Assembly (NCBI GenBank): GCA_013365325.1
Contig: JABVXV010000150.1
Location: forward strand, 62,001 to 126,000
Reading direction: 5' to 3'
DNA: 64,000 nucleotides
Source of the DNA: Dipetalonema caudispina
Lineage: Eukaryota; Nematoda; Chromadorea; Rhabditida; Onchocercidae
Below, piece by piece: positions 49,612-63,300 of the stretch. The position numbers and the translations under genes were made by a program. How positions within the stretch are numbered: the stretch's first letter is position 1; every line of letters starts with the position of its first letter. The notes under the pieces were generated by a model. It saw only the letters and a program-made list of their open reading frames with translations. It searched no databases and was not told the origin of the DNA.

Positions 49612-51312
49612 CCAATTCTTCGTTACGAGACTATAATGTGGCGTATTATGCGTTCCCTACCGTAACTCTCTGATTGAAAGACAATAAAGGATCGTAATGT
49701 ATCTTCTGCACTTACGGTATGACATGTAGACTACAGTATGACATATAGATATGATATAAGATATTGCTAAAAAGTATGGGAATTATTAGTGGTAGAGATG
49801 ATGAACATTTTCCGGTATGAATGGATCATATAGTTTGGTAATCTAAGAGATATGAGAAATTCGGGGAGAATCTCTGTTACAGTTGTCATATAATCGTTCC
49901 GTTTCCATGATATTATCATTGTTTAAGCTTAATAACTTCATCATTTCATATATTCATTTGGCTAAAGTTACCCAAAAAAGTATTTGTCTTGCTATTATAA
50001 CAATGAGAATGTGAAAACTAATTTTAATTTTTTTTATTTTCAATAATTAAAGGAACGAAAAACAAAATTTAAACATAGCGAATTTGAATAGTCAATTTTT
50101 ATCGCCCATTTAAACAATTAACAAATCAATATTAAACAGTTAATAACAAGCATACTTTCCATTGTTTTTAATCGAATTTTTGAAGTCCGGCTGAAATTAT
50201 CTTTCCCAACGATAAGATGCAATTGAAAGTAGTTACGTGTGTTACGTGAGCTTAAGTGTATCTCAATGATAATATTCAGTAGTAATCCGTAATTTCCGAA
50301 ATGATTCATTTGGTGTGCCTAATGTTAATCTGGTAGAATATCAAGTAAGTCTTTTACCGAATGTTAAGAATTACTTAAGTTATGACAAGTAAAGCGATTG
50401 ACATGAAATCACGTAACGTAAAAGTAAGTCTTTAAGGATAGTGTGTTTAATTAAACATCCTACATTAATTCCTAATACAATGTAATTATGGCATGCCTAG
50501 AGCTATTGAACGTGAATTCTCATTTACGTGAAGTTTAATTATTATCATTCTTAGGCCTGTTTAAAGTGTCCGAATATCATTAGATTAATTAAAACCTGTA
50601 AGCATAAATCATCGATATAAGAACGTACATACACAGTGGCATATTCAGTGGCCTAATCATTTAGGTTCACTTTTTGGAGTATAATTAAGTTCAGAATATT
50701 GTGGGAAAGTAAGAGCACATTGTTGTTTTTTGAAAATTAAATATACCTGGGCTGAGGTAATTATAGTATATCCATCAAATTTGTCACTTCCTAGAAACAT
50801 CTGGCTTACTTTACTCATTTTCTCGTTTTAGGTAGTAAGAGGAATATTAGCACAAAATGAAGGTACATGCATTAATCTTTAGAAAAAAAAAAAAAAAAAT
50901 TAGCCAAATTTGTGAAGGAAAATTAAAATATCTTAGAACAATTAGGCTACTTAGTTGGAAGTGTTACTTGAAGACTATCGATGCAATAACAAATGATAAA
51001 CGTTGAAAACAAAAATATTCGCATCGATAATCCCCTGATAATTTGTTCATTTACATACAAGTAACAAACAAAATATTAGTATCAAAGGTTAATGAAATGT
51101 ATAACTTTCATTTAACATATTTGATGTAAAGGTGAGTATTTCCATTCAATGTAAATCAATTAGCTATTCGATAATCAATGTTACACACCCTGAAATATAT
51201 ACATTTTTTTTTTTTTTTTTAGTTACGAATAATTCATAATATTTTATTTTTGAATGTCTTATTTCCGCCTATTTCTAACAGAAGCAATGTATTGGATATA
51301 TCTCTGTTGCTA

Positions 51313-54300
51313 CTACTGTAAATTAATGAATAAACTAACATGGATAATATTTTTTCCTAAAATGATATGCTTCCCTTTCTAAGAAATTCGACCAAAAAAA
51401 AAAAAGAAAAATAAGCCAAGTGAGTATTTTTTTTTTCTCTCTAATGGTATGCTTTAATAAATTAAAATAAAAAAGATACTTACAATACACGTCAATTCAC
51501 AATGCCTTTTAGTATCAAATCGATTTTGGCTACCACCACATCCTCGATAGAAGTAAAGTTTACAACGTTTATCACGAGTACTATAGAAATATTGTAAGTT
51601 TGTTCGAGGCGGTGATTCATCTTCTCGACATGTACGACCTGAAATATTTGTCTTTTTTTTTTTTTTTTTTTTTTTTGACTATATAAGGTTATAACCTGAA
51701 TAACACTCGGATGTGACAGAATTTAAGCCATTATGCTAAGAAGGAAGAAGTTGCTATTGATTACGATTATGAAAATGATAATAGAAGTTTGAATTATCAA
51801 AAAAGCAACCTTCATTAGGCTTCAGAAGACAAATACTTCGATCGGAGGTGGTTTTTTGAGTGTGTTCCAGCGATTCGAATGGATCTTTCATTTCTCCAAT
51901 ATCAATTTGAACTTCGTTAGTTTCTGCTTCAGGAGAAGCTACATTATTACCAATTGCATCATAAAGTGCTAAATTTGCTTATTAGTAAGAATTATAACGC
52001 ATTATATGATGAGAAAAATTGTAAAATTCTCTTTTGAAATGAACTAATTACCATCAGATTGTTTAATATATTAATAACTATTCATTTTTCTCAAATAATA
52101 TCAAAAAAGATGAACAGTTAGAATAAAACCTTGTGTTCGGCGAGTATGATCATTTGATTTGAGCATCATTCGACCGTAAACTTCATCTTGTAATTTGGAG
52201 TCTAAAATATGCAATTATTTTTCTTGAACAATTATTTCAATGAAAGATGAATGTATTAAAAAAGATTTTCTCGAATTTTAGATACAGTATTATTTCAATA
52301 ATTTAATATCCGACTAATTTCCGTGGCATAACATTTAACGGCACCCAGTATTAATTTTAAAATGAAATATACTTTTTAATTTTGTGAAAGTTATACTATC
52401 TAACAACGTACCATTCATTCAAATTAACCGAAACTGTAACATACTGTAGCATATTTGATGCTATAGATACAAATATTTATAAGCAAAAAAAGGAAAAAAA
52501 AAAAGGACTAACCAGATGGAACGAAATTTTCAGAAGAGTCTGTCGTTTCACCAGATGGAACAAAATTTTCGGAAGAGTCTGCTGTCTCATCAGATGCGAC
52601 GACATTTTCGGAAGAGTCTACCACCTCTTCTTCTGATGTATGAGACTCACCTACAGGTTTCACTAAAAAAAGGTTTAGATGAATACCTGAAACGGCTTTA
52701 TAACAGTACTTTAATAATGAAAGTTGTTCTTGTGGTCAATGAATCATTTCTTTATCTATAATTTTTCAATTAAAAAAAAAAAAGGAAAGAAAAACTAGTT
52801 TGTAGTTTCTACTGCATCATTTTTCGTATAATTTTAATTAAAAATTTTATTAATTTCAAGTGAAATATTATATATTAGAAAGATAAGAAAGAAATGAACC
52901 AGCTGTGGCTAATTTAGTGCCAGCTAAGGCTAGATGAGATTGGTATTCTTCGCTAGACTCAGCTTCATTCGATATTTTGGTTTTTTCTGAAACAATGGTT
53001 AAATTAGATGTTGCATTACTCATAAGAACGATATTTCATATTCCAGCTAATTAATAATAAATTATCCTCATAGTCTAAGTAACTAATTTCATAAATTTTT
53101 GAACGAATGAAATTTCCGCTTATTCATCCAACTACTCTATTTTTTATTAATATTATTGGAAGAAAACAGCCTGAAAAAATGCTTTCGATCAATGTACTAA
53201 CGATGCTTGCGTGAAATATAATCGGATGGCAAGGATCCACGTGGGATTACTTCGCCTGGATTTGAGGGTCGCAATCCAAAGTATGGTGGTATTATTGGAG
53301 GAGGTGGAATCTTCACTCCCATCATTGCAAGCTGACAACATAATCGTCCTGTAAACATGCAAAAAGTTTGACAACATTTAACCAATAACAGGCTAATATA
53401 TCCATTTATGTAATGATTAATAGTGAAAATTATTCGGATAATATCCAAAGTATGACTATAAATATGTTATCAATAATTACTGAAATTTTACCATTCTTCT
53501 CGGAATCAATCGAGCAATAATAGCCAACAGGACAGAAGGATTCACCGTCATAGCCTAAACCACATTTAAGTGGTTGTTGAGTGGATTCATCAAGGAGCGC
53601 ATCCGAGCCATCCGGACAAATGTTTGTTGGTACGATCAACAATGGTGAACCATCTATCAAGGATAATGAATGATTGCTGTCAACATTTCTACTATATTGA
53701 AATTTCAATCTCTTGAAATTGACACTTTAAATGAATATCATAACAGAGTGACAGGCCTTAATGCATACCTTCGCTTCCTCTCTGAATCTCATTGGATATA
53801 TAACCACCATTTCCTCTTGATTGCTGTGGCGAAAAACGAATATTTTTTTGATTTTTCTTTGTCATCAATACTTTTTCCAATGCTGCAAAAAGTATTTTAA
53901 ACATTTCCTAATTATGACAATACATTCATTTCAACTGAACACTGTTCAGCCTTAATTTATGTTCTAATTTCTAACTTTCCAGCATAATTTAATAGATTCC
54001 ATGTATATATTACGGTAAAGAACTCAAGCACGGAAATTACAGTAATCAAGGTTAATTCACTTGAAATGCCATGCTAAAGATCACTTCAGATCGCACTGAT
54101 CAGAATTGAGATGACCGTAGTACCGGAACACAGTGCATATGCATTGATAGATTCATTTCTAACAGGTATGATACTACCTGGAAGGAATTTTTCGAGGCAG
54201 CATACATTAGGTGGTCCCATGCGACAATAATATCCTTTTGGACATTCGAATGATCCTGTATCTTTACCGCATATCACGGGTGCATTATCACCGAGGGGTG

Positions 54301-57300
54301 GCTCTCCAAAAGGACAGCTTCCCGGTGGTGTATCCTCAACGTGTACTTTATCTAAATTGGAAACACTTTATAAAAAGTATCCTCAATTGAGAATAAATAA
54401 GAAAGCATTCTTTATTTCATCAGATCCTCATGTTTTTCTCCTCTCATACTTCACTAGTTGTGACGTACGTGTAACACACGTAAAAGTCAAGCAAAAAGAG
54501 ACATGGCTATTATTAGAAAATATTCAATTTTCATTAAAACTTTGCCACAAGATTATTCTATTCTCTCTTCTGTCCCAATAAAATTTATACCATTCATATC
54601 TCAGCTATCATACTTACCACTTTTGCATTGTTGTCGACATTCTTCCTCCGTAGCAAAGTTATTTTCATTACCACCACAACCACTATAATAGAACAATCGA
54701 CAGGTGCTCACTCTATGATCATAGAAATATCGTAGATGAGCTTCTGTGCATTTACCCGTATTGACATCTTGCATACAAATATTATTTATCTGCTTAGATT
54801 CATCACCATTTACCGCAACTGATGCTCTGGCCAATGAATATTTCGGTATTTTGGCTACAAATAATAAGGCAAAACAATTAAGCCAAAAAAAAAAGTATTG
54901 GATTCGTAGTTGCATAACTCTCATAAGCTTATTATTCATACTAATTCACAATAAACTTCCGATTTGATCTAAAAGTGAAACCTATCGAAACTGTCTTATT
55001 AATAAAAAAATATGTCAACAATGGAAAATAGATAGTTAATCAAATGCGTTATCAAATAGTATTTGCAAAAAGTAATGGGAAATCTTTTTCAGTTTACTAA
55101 TAGTAGAAGTCAATTATTTTTAGCAAAATGATGGATATAAAAATTTGGATTTATGGAAATTTCTAAAAATTTGCCAACTACATTAATGATGCGCACAATT
55201 GGATCGATCAAACTATAAGTGATCCAAATATTTAAGTGTCAAGTATGTGTAACACTTAATTGAGCTAGAATAGAATAGAATAACTTGGCTAAGATCTTAA
55301 GCCTCATTAGTTTTACTTGCATCATCTTCAACATCTTCGAGATAGGCAAACGAAATGCGATAATTAAACTTAGAACTTACAATCGATGCGTGCAGCTGTA
55401 TTTATTGTTGTTAAGGGACGGCTGGGGAACATTTGCGCCTGACGTCTTAACCTGAGCTTTCGAACAATCAGTTCATTACTATTGATCGGTGTCTTTTTGA
55501 CATTCTTATACCCACGCTTTACTTCTTCACCACCGTAACCTATAATAGACTCTTCCTTTATTTATCACTATAATTTAGATGTTATAGTTAATTTAATTTA
55601 AAACATTCACTGAAAAAATGTCACAAAGATTAAAGATATATGCAAACATCTTTATGGCTGCAATTATTTTTGAAAAAAAAAAAGAAAGAAAATTGAGCTA
55701 AAAGTTAAGAAAAAAAAAAAACTGAAACCTCCAAACACGTGTTCATCGTATGGATCTTCGGCATTTGGACAACAAAAGAAATCAACACCATTGAAGTAAC
55801 AGATGGAGTTGCCGGTACATTGGTTTCTACCAGGTAAACACATCACAGGCCTACCATCTGCATGTTGCATTGGCTTAAGACCATTAGGACAACTAGGCGT
55901 TCGGCTTATATCTTCAAAAATGTTTGGTAGATCAATTGTAGCTTCATTGTTTTTGTTTGAAATTCTCGCCCCGAATATCTTCACACCGCTATCTTTCCTT
56001 TCTGCAATGAAAAATAATTTTTGAATATAAAATTTAACACTAGAAAATTAAATTAAATAGTGAAGATTTAATGTGCCATAATAATATTCCGTTGAGAAGA
56101 TTCATTCAGATAGCTTCTTAATAAAAAAGGAAGAGATGAGATACAAAGTAATCTACCTGTAATCTGAGCACCACTTTGATTCATTTCGTTGGTAAGCGGT
56201 GATGATTCTGAAGCTGATTCTCGCATAGCCATTGTTTCACTTGTTGATGTATCCAAGTTGTGAGAAATTTGTTCGACAGGTATAACGGGTATAGATGATT
56301 GTGCTGACATGCTTGATGATGCAGAATATTGCTTCGAACTGATTTGCTTTATTTCTTCATTACCAATCGAATCATTATCAGGTATTATCCTGAAATCCGG
56401 AACTACTTCAATATTTTTATTGAATGAAGTAGGGGATTGAAAAGCATCAAAAACAATAAAAATATGTAGGATACCTATGATGATGATTTTTCGCAGCGTT
56501 CTGAGAAATGTCATGGACATGGTGCTGACCCTTTAATATTTTATTTGTTCCAGTAACTGATACTGTTTCCTGATCATGAGATGCAGCAAAACCTTGTTGA
56601 AGAAGAGAATTGGTTTTTAAAGAATTCGCAATTCGTTTGGTAGTTGGATCCATCCCAGGAATTTTGCCATCCAGTGCTAGAAAATAGGAAAATTAGAATG
56701 CTTATTTACACACGATATTTTAAATAATTCAGTAAATGAAAGAAATGAAATGGTAGGACATTATGTTTTCTTAAATTCGAACAAATTTAAGGATGGTACC
56801 ATTTGCTAGTCAGAAAAGACTAGCAAATGCGGATCGCATACGTCTAATACTTAGACTGTCTTCTGAGAAATCGACGCATGCATATTTCTGCTGTTTGAAA
56901 TATGACAAATCATTTGAGTTAATTGAATTTTTAAAATATTTTATTAATTTAACAGATTATACTGACGTGTGCAGAAGGTTTGACACTCTCCAAGCGTTTC
57001 AAATTGATTCGAATTGCCACCTTCACCTTGGTATACCATCTGCTCACATCGTAAATTACGCACGTTGAAGTACCACTTAACGTTGTAGCCGTTGCTATAA
57101 CCTTCGTCTTTTTTGTAGGTACATCGTTCCGGCAACTGCGATTTAATTGAATCACCTATAAAGTACCATTGTTTGAATGATCTGATTCTAGGATACATTT
57201 GCGTTTGCACAATTTCAAAAAGAGAAAAGGGAAGCTCGATGAAGAAGCAATGGCTCCATGGTGACCTTAAAATTTCTAAAGTAAACTGGAAACAAACATA

Positions 57301-60300
57301 CCTTGCGAGCATTTTTTTTCGCAAGCTTGCCTATCAAGAAAGTTATTGTTGTTACCACCACATGAACCATATGAGAATTGTTCACATTTTCCAGTTTGTG
57401 AATTGTAGAACCAACGAGGTACGTAATCACGGCAAATACCAGCATCTGGAGGTAACACGCACGTGTCATCATCCTCAGATTGCAATTGCTGCAATGTGGT
57501 AACACTATGTACTATTGCATGCGGTGTTGTTCCCGATGTCACTTGCGAATCGGAAATATTTTGTTGGTTCAATGTTTCCGACGCCATCTCTTCTTCTTGA
57601 TGTGCATTCACGGTAGTTTGATCTCTCAGCACTTCTTCAGTTTCACCTGCAAATTGAACACGATGAGAAGACGCTTTTGTTTAGTTCATTCTTGAATCTG
57701 CTTCCTCTTATTACCGGATCAGAAGGTAATGATCAAAAGAGAACCTTGTTTGACAGTTGTCGAGAAAGAAGTGCTCTGAGCCACCTGTGTATCATGTGCA
57801 ACTGTGAATTGCTGTCCCGTAATTTCATTGAGATTTCCCGGAAGTGATTGCTGTAGCTGTTGGTGCTTTAAGGAGTGCAAGCTATGACTTTCTACAGTGC
57901 TTACTCTATGATCTTGATTCGTTTCTGTTGATGCTTCCTGAGAAGTCGGTTGTTCGGTAGAAGTAGAGATTTCTGTTGATGCTTCTTGAGTAGTTGTTGC
58001 GAATTGATGTAAGACATCATTTCCTGACTTCAGTATCACACTATTTACTGGCGTGTTATCGAAGTTCTGCATTGGTGTGCTACTTTTTAATGACAAATTC
58101 ATTGCGTCGATTTTTCCTTCATTTCTTACTTTTTCCGTTTCTCTTGTACCGTTTAAAGCAAACTTTAGCTGTTGTGTCATAGTGTTAATTTTATCAGTTC
58201 TAATCCGGTCATGTGACAGTACAGGACGAGTTTGATTGTGAAAACTGGGAGCATTCATGAAGATCGATGAGTCAGCGTTAAAGTAATGATTTTCTTCAGA
58301 TTCTTTCATGAATTTTTCTGGCTTTCCCACTGACTTTTTTGTTTGAAGTTCATTGGTGCTAAAAGTAATATCAATCGCATTTGGTGACAATATTTGGGTA
58401 GATGTGGACCATATCGTCGGATCATTTGTTGACATTGGTGGTGGTTTTTTTGACGTATTCATCACGGTTGTTGTTACAGGAAGGCTATTTTTGTTGTTAA
58501 TTGCTGTGCTAAATGTTGCTGGAACAAATGTGCTTGTGGTGTCAAAAGAGCTAAGTGACAACTTTTTTTCTGATAATTCTCGCTGTGAATGTTGGTCCGG
58601 AAGAATTTGCGAATTTATGATTGATTGTAAACCATCATAAAGCCATGATTTGCCCGATGGAATTGGTTGACTGAGAATTTGCGGTGGGGATGGAATTGAT
58701 GGTTCAAGTGACCCTTCTAAATTGTTGTCAATGATGGTTGATTCTGAAACTATCATTTGAGAAGGAGTTCGACGCGACTGTGCCATTATCTTAGATGGAG
58801 TTGATGTGATATTAATATTTGCAGGAATGGTTGTAACGGAAGAAAGGATAGAATGACTGATAGATGTCGTCGAAGAGAGTGAAGTAGGCTCAATATGAGT
58901 GGTATTTAAGGTGACCAACGATGGAGCTACATTCTCCATTACTGTCTGCATAGGTTCATTAAATGACTTTGTTGTGGAAGTGATAGTGCTTGTTAAGGAC
59001 TCATGGGTTAAAGAATTCTGTAATGTGGTATCAATTTTGTCAATGATTTTGTACTCGTCAAGTTCCATCTCCCATTCTTCAGGAGGCATTATTGGTGATA
59101 GATCGGATCTTTCTTGAGTGTCAATAATAGCGTTGTCATTAACACTATCAGTAATAGCGTCGAAATTATTTTGTGTCGCCGGTAGTGTCACTTCATTTTC
59201 GATACTTGATGCAATAAACTTCTGACCCTTATGCTCTAGCGTATTAATAAAACCATGCGAAAATTCTTCAGTACTTGATGGTGTAATATCCACATCAACT
59301 GCATGCTTCAGATGTGTACCCCGTGCACCTGAAATGATGATGTGCTTTGTGCATGCATTGATAGTGGTGCTGTGATAACAACATACTTATCTATTCATGC
59401 ATTATCTTTAAAAATACTCTCCTGAAGGCTTATTATAGTTTCAAGATTAATTTTAGGAAAATACTACCTTCTGATTTGATAACATTAAAGACAACTTCTA
59501 CTGTACGCTGTTTAATTTATGCATCAACCTAAATTTGTCAGGAAAAATTAAGACTGTTTCGAGAGGAAGGGAGAAAAAGGATTTTGGAAAAACACTAAGA
59601 CTACTTGAGTGATATTCGATTGAAATTGTAATCAAGTATCTTGGCTGTTGAATTTTCAATTACATAGCCTTAATTCTACCTCTGTCTTTAAAGACAGGTA
59701 ACTCTTAATTATTTATGTATGCATTAGGTAAAAAAATGATTAAATAAGCATTTCTAAATAAAAACAAATTCATCAATGAAATTATTTAATAACATGAAGC
59801 ATGCGCTATTAATTAGTTTTATGAAGGCTTGCTTAGACTCTTTCAATGAGAAAACGAAAGTTCAAACGAAAAATTTTCTTTTTCAAGACGGTCATCTCTT
59901 TCACCTTTCTTTATAGTTCTTCAATATTCAGAAGTTTTACTTTTGATTTTACTTTAGCACACCATTATTCTGAGTAGCTCTGATGATATTAGGGCATGAA
60001 TTTTTTCAAGCAAAGGTCGAATACTTCAATGCGATTAGTTAGTAGGCTTACCGTTAAAATTTTCATTGTTATCCGATGTACTACTGTGAGAGATTTTTGT
60101 AAAGGTGTTAAGATGAGTTTTAGTATCGGAAGGAAGTAGCGGTGATGACAGTGATGAAGATGAAGTGGATGATGATAGTGTTGAAGATGGTGGTATAGTT
60201 GATGATGGTAGTAATGAAAATGACGGTGATAAAGTCGGCAGCACTGATGATGAAACTGACAGCGATAAATTTGATGACGACGTTTCCAATGCAGAACCTT

Positions 60301-63300
60301 GGTTAATGATACGCACGTGGTGTCGTAATACGGAGTCGCGGCTAAGTTGCGTCGATTCTGTGTCTTTAGCTACTGCGATCGCATTGCCATACGCTTTGTG
60401 AGATAAATGAGTATTTACAGACTGGGAGTTAGCTCTGCCGCGGGTTGAACTGTTAGCGATCTTCTCAGTAAATCGATTAATTTCCTTCCAAGGCTCATTT
60501 ACTTTGTTCATCTGCCTATGAACTCCATTCTTACGTCTAAATTTGGGAGGAAACGAATCCACCGATGTTATTATTTCATTCGAAATCAATCTTCCACTAT
60601 TTCGATCAGTAGGAATATTGTAGTTATCATCCACTGAGTTATCCAATGCTCTGTTACTAATTAATACTTCATTAGTTATCCTATTTTCCACCAATTTCTT
60701 AAGCTTATTCCCGGGATCATTCGTCTTTATTCGAGCTATTTGCGGTTCTGACATTTTCACTTCCTGCAAACCCGTTAATTGCTCATCGCTTGATTTTTTC
60801 GAATTCTGTATCCTAGCATGATTTGTAAGCATCTGCCTTGCAACCTCACTGTCGAATAGATCTGATGCCAATGAAGTGATATCTTCTGCTGTCTCATTTT
60901 GAGACATGTGCGCGTTATGCCGTAATATCAGTTGTTCGGATGGTTTCTGCTTTGACAATTCATTACGCTGCTGAATTTGCGAGATGTCGATTTTCTGAAC
61001 CACTGCTTGGGATTGTTTCTGTTGAGGGATTAAATTCTTTCTTTTAGAGGTGGATTCTATTTGAGTATACACCTTACTTTCTTGAACTGGAATAATCATC
61101 GATCTTGATGCATTGGTCGTCTGTATAGTATCATTTTGAGCGTTGCTAAAGATTGGCCTCCATTTGTCGTCGATTTGATGGTGGTATATGTGTTGTTGTT
61201 TAATGGCTTCCATTGGTACCTGTTTTTCATCATAGATGACAGTTTGCTGCGGGATATTGGTACTTGTTATCCAAATATCTAACTTATTTTGCGAAGAAAT
61301 GGACCAAGGTTGTCGTTGCTGCTGCTGCTGCTCTCTTACAGAATCTTTTGTTAACTGTTGAGATGCTATATTATCCAGATGTTTATTCTGTAGTGCTATA
61401 CTTTGTTGCAAGGAATGCAAATCACTTAATTTTGCATTGCTTCCCAACGGTCGAGAAGTTGCGTTTTCCAATTTCACGTCGACATGTCTTCTATCTTCTG
61501 AATCAGATTCAACTACGTGTTTCCAAGAATTTGCTCTTGCTGTATTCCGAGAATTGTTAGTAATAGGTGACAATACATCATGTGCAGTGCTTTGTTGATT
61601 ATCAGTGATAACTTCATGTTCATGCTCATCTAGTATTTCGGCTGATTGCGACCACGTAAGAGTGTTATGCTGTGCATCTGAGGCACTCTGATAGGCTGCT
61701 ATTCTTCTACGGCCTGTGCGTCCATCTAAACAGATGCCAAAACTTATTTTGGATTTTTTGCGTTCCGTCAAAGATGATCATCTCTATTTACATAATCTGC
61801 TTGGAAAGGGATCCATTTTCACTCAGCAAGATGGTGCAAGTGATTAGTCTAGTTCAGTTTAGTTTAGTGGAAATAAGGTCAGTCGTTCACAGAACGAGGT
61901 CAATTTGAGATGATATCTTAGCGGTGATTCTTTCATGCTTGCTAAATATTTGGTGCAATAACTAAAAAATGTGCAATTGAGTGCGATTAGAGAATTTATT
62001 AAAAAAGTTGCCATGCATCATTAAAGAACTTTACTAATATTAGAAGAACTTACTGAAGAATCGCGCGCAATGTATCTCACATTCGTGCTTCGAAAAGAAG
62101 TGATTCCGATTACCAGCACAACCACCATATTGGAATGATTTGCATAGACCACTGTCGATGTCGAAAAACCAACGTTCGATGAAGTTTTTGCATGGCCCTG
62201 CATCCTGCAAATGCTTTTAATAAATATCACGATAACGGAGTTTGTAGTTAACAGAAGAAATCGTGAATTGACCTAAGAAAGCTCACATTCTGTCTTTAGT
62301 CTTCTTTCATCTACATTTCCAGATGTTCAGATACATGAAGTTCCACCAGAAGTTCAAGTCTATGCAATAACATACCATAGGCTGTGAGCATTTTTCACCC
62401 AATTCAGTTACGGAATTTGTTTGAGAGGTTTTTTCTGGATGAGCTATACGTCCACGTTTCTTTTCCACGTTTTTTTCTAAAATTGTCAGTAAGTTTTCGT
62501 TTGAAAATTGATTAGGCATTACAGTTTAGCAGTTTTAATATACTATACTCCATTTGTTACAATCTATACGGTTGCGTGGCGAAAAGTCAGTATTGAATGA
62601 AAATACCAATGGGTTGTTTAGTCTCGAGGGCTTTAAATTCATCGGATGACGTGTCGAATACCGCAGGAGAAGAGGTCGATGATTCAACCAGATCATTTTC
62701 CGTCGAAGGCTGTGCCACCGGACATGTACACTCATGACAGCCGCGGCGGTTCGTGAATAAAATACACGGCTCTACGCACAACGATACATTCACCGAAGGA
62801 CATTGCACCGATACATCTGGTTGCCCTACAATGAGCACCATGTACTGATAACTAACGAAAAAGACAAAAGTCTATATTGATGAAGTATGGTAGTTCTAAT
62901 GATTAAACGACATGATCGGATGAGGAATGCCTAATTATCATAAGTCTGAACGATAAGTAAATTGGCCTGACCTCGAACACACTTTGTTTTGCATTCAGCC
63001 ATAGACCCGAAATTGTTACCATTACCACCACAACCACCGTATGTGAATTGTCGGCACTCATCACTCATTAGATCGTATGCAAATCGCGGGAAAACACCAG
63101 AGCATTCGCCTACTTCGATTGGATGTTCGCATACATTCGTTGAAAGAGTTGGTTCTAAATAAATGCTTACTTCTCTGAATTATACACCAATGTAATGTTA
63201 ATAGAAATCGTTGAAAATACTAATCTTATCTTTTAGTACTACCTGTTAAAAACTTGTCGAAATGCACTTATGATGTTTGAAACATAATCTTGGCTTGATT

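Larger units (their letters stand above)
49275..51312. other. Upstream region of mcm-10 and 3' flank of the Kunitz gene
   Basis: No gene is seen. It holds an E2F-like site near 49603, an A run near 50884 and, on the minus-strand side, AATAAA-type sequence at about 51242 beyond the Kunitz gene stop. Confidence 0.5.

Noticed and set aside
52513..52634. Regularly spaced repeat considered as a CRISPR-like array
   Set aside because: It is an in-frame coding tandem repeat with no spacers, in a eukaryotic gene.
57994..61908. Plus-strand open frames across the inhibitor linker exons
   Set aside because: They are antisense shadows of low-complexity coding sequence; the minus-strand frame is continuous for more than 500 codons in each linker and joins the Kunitz exons in phase.
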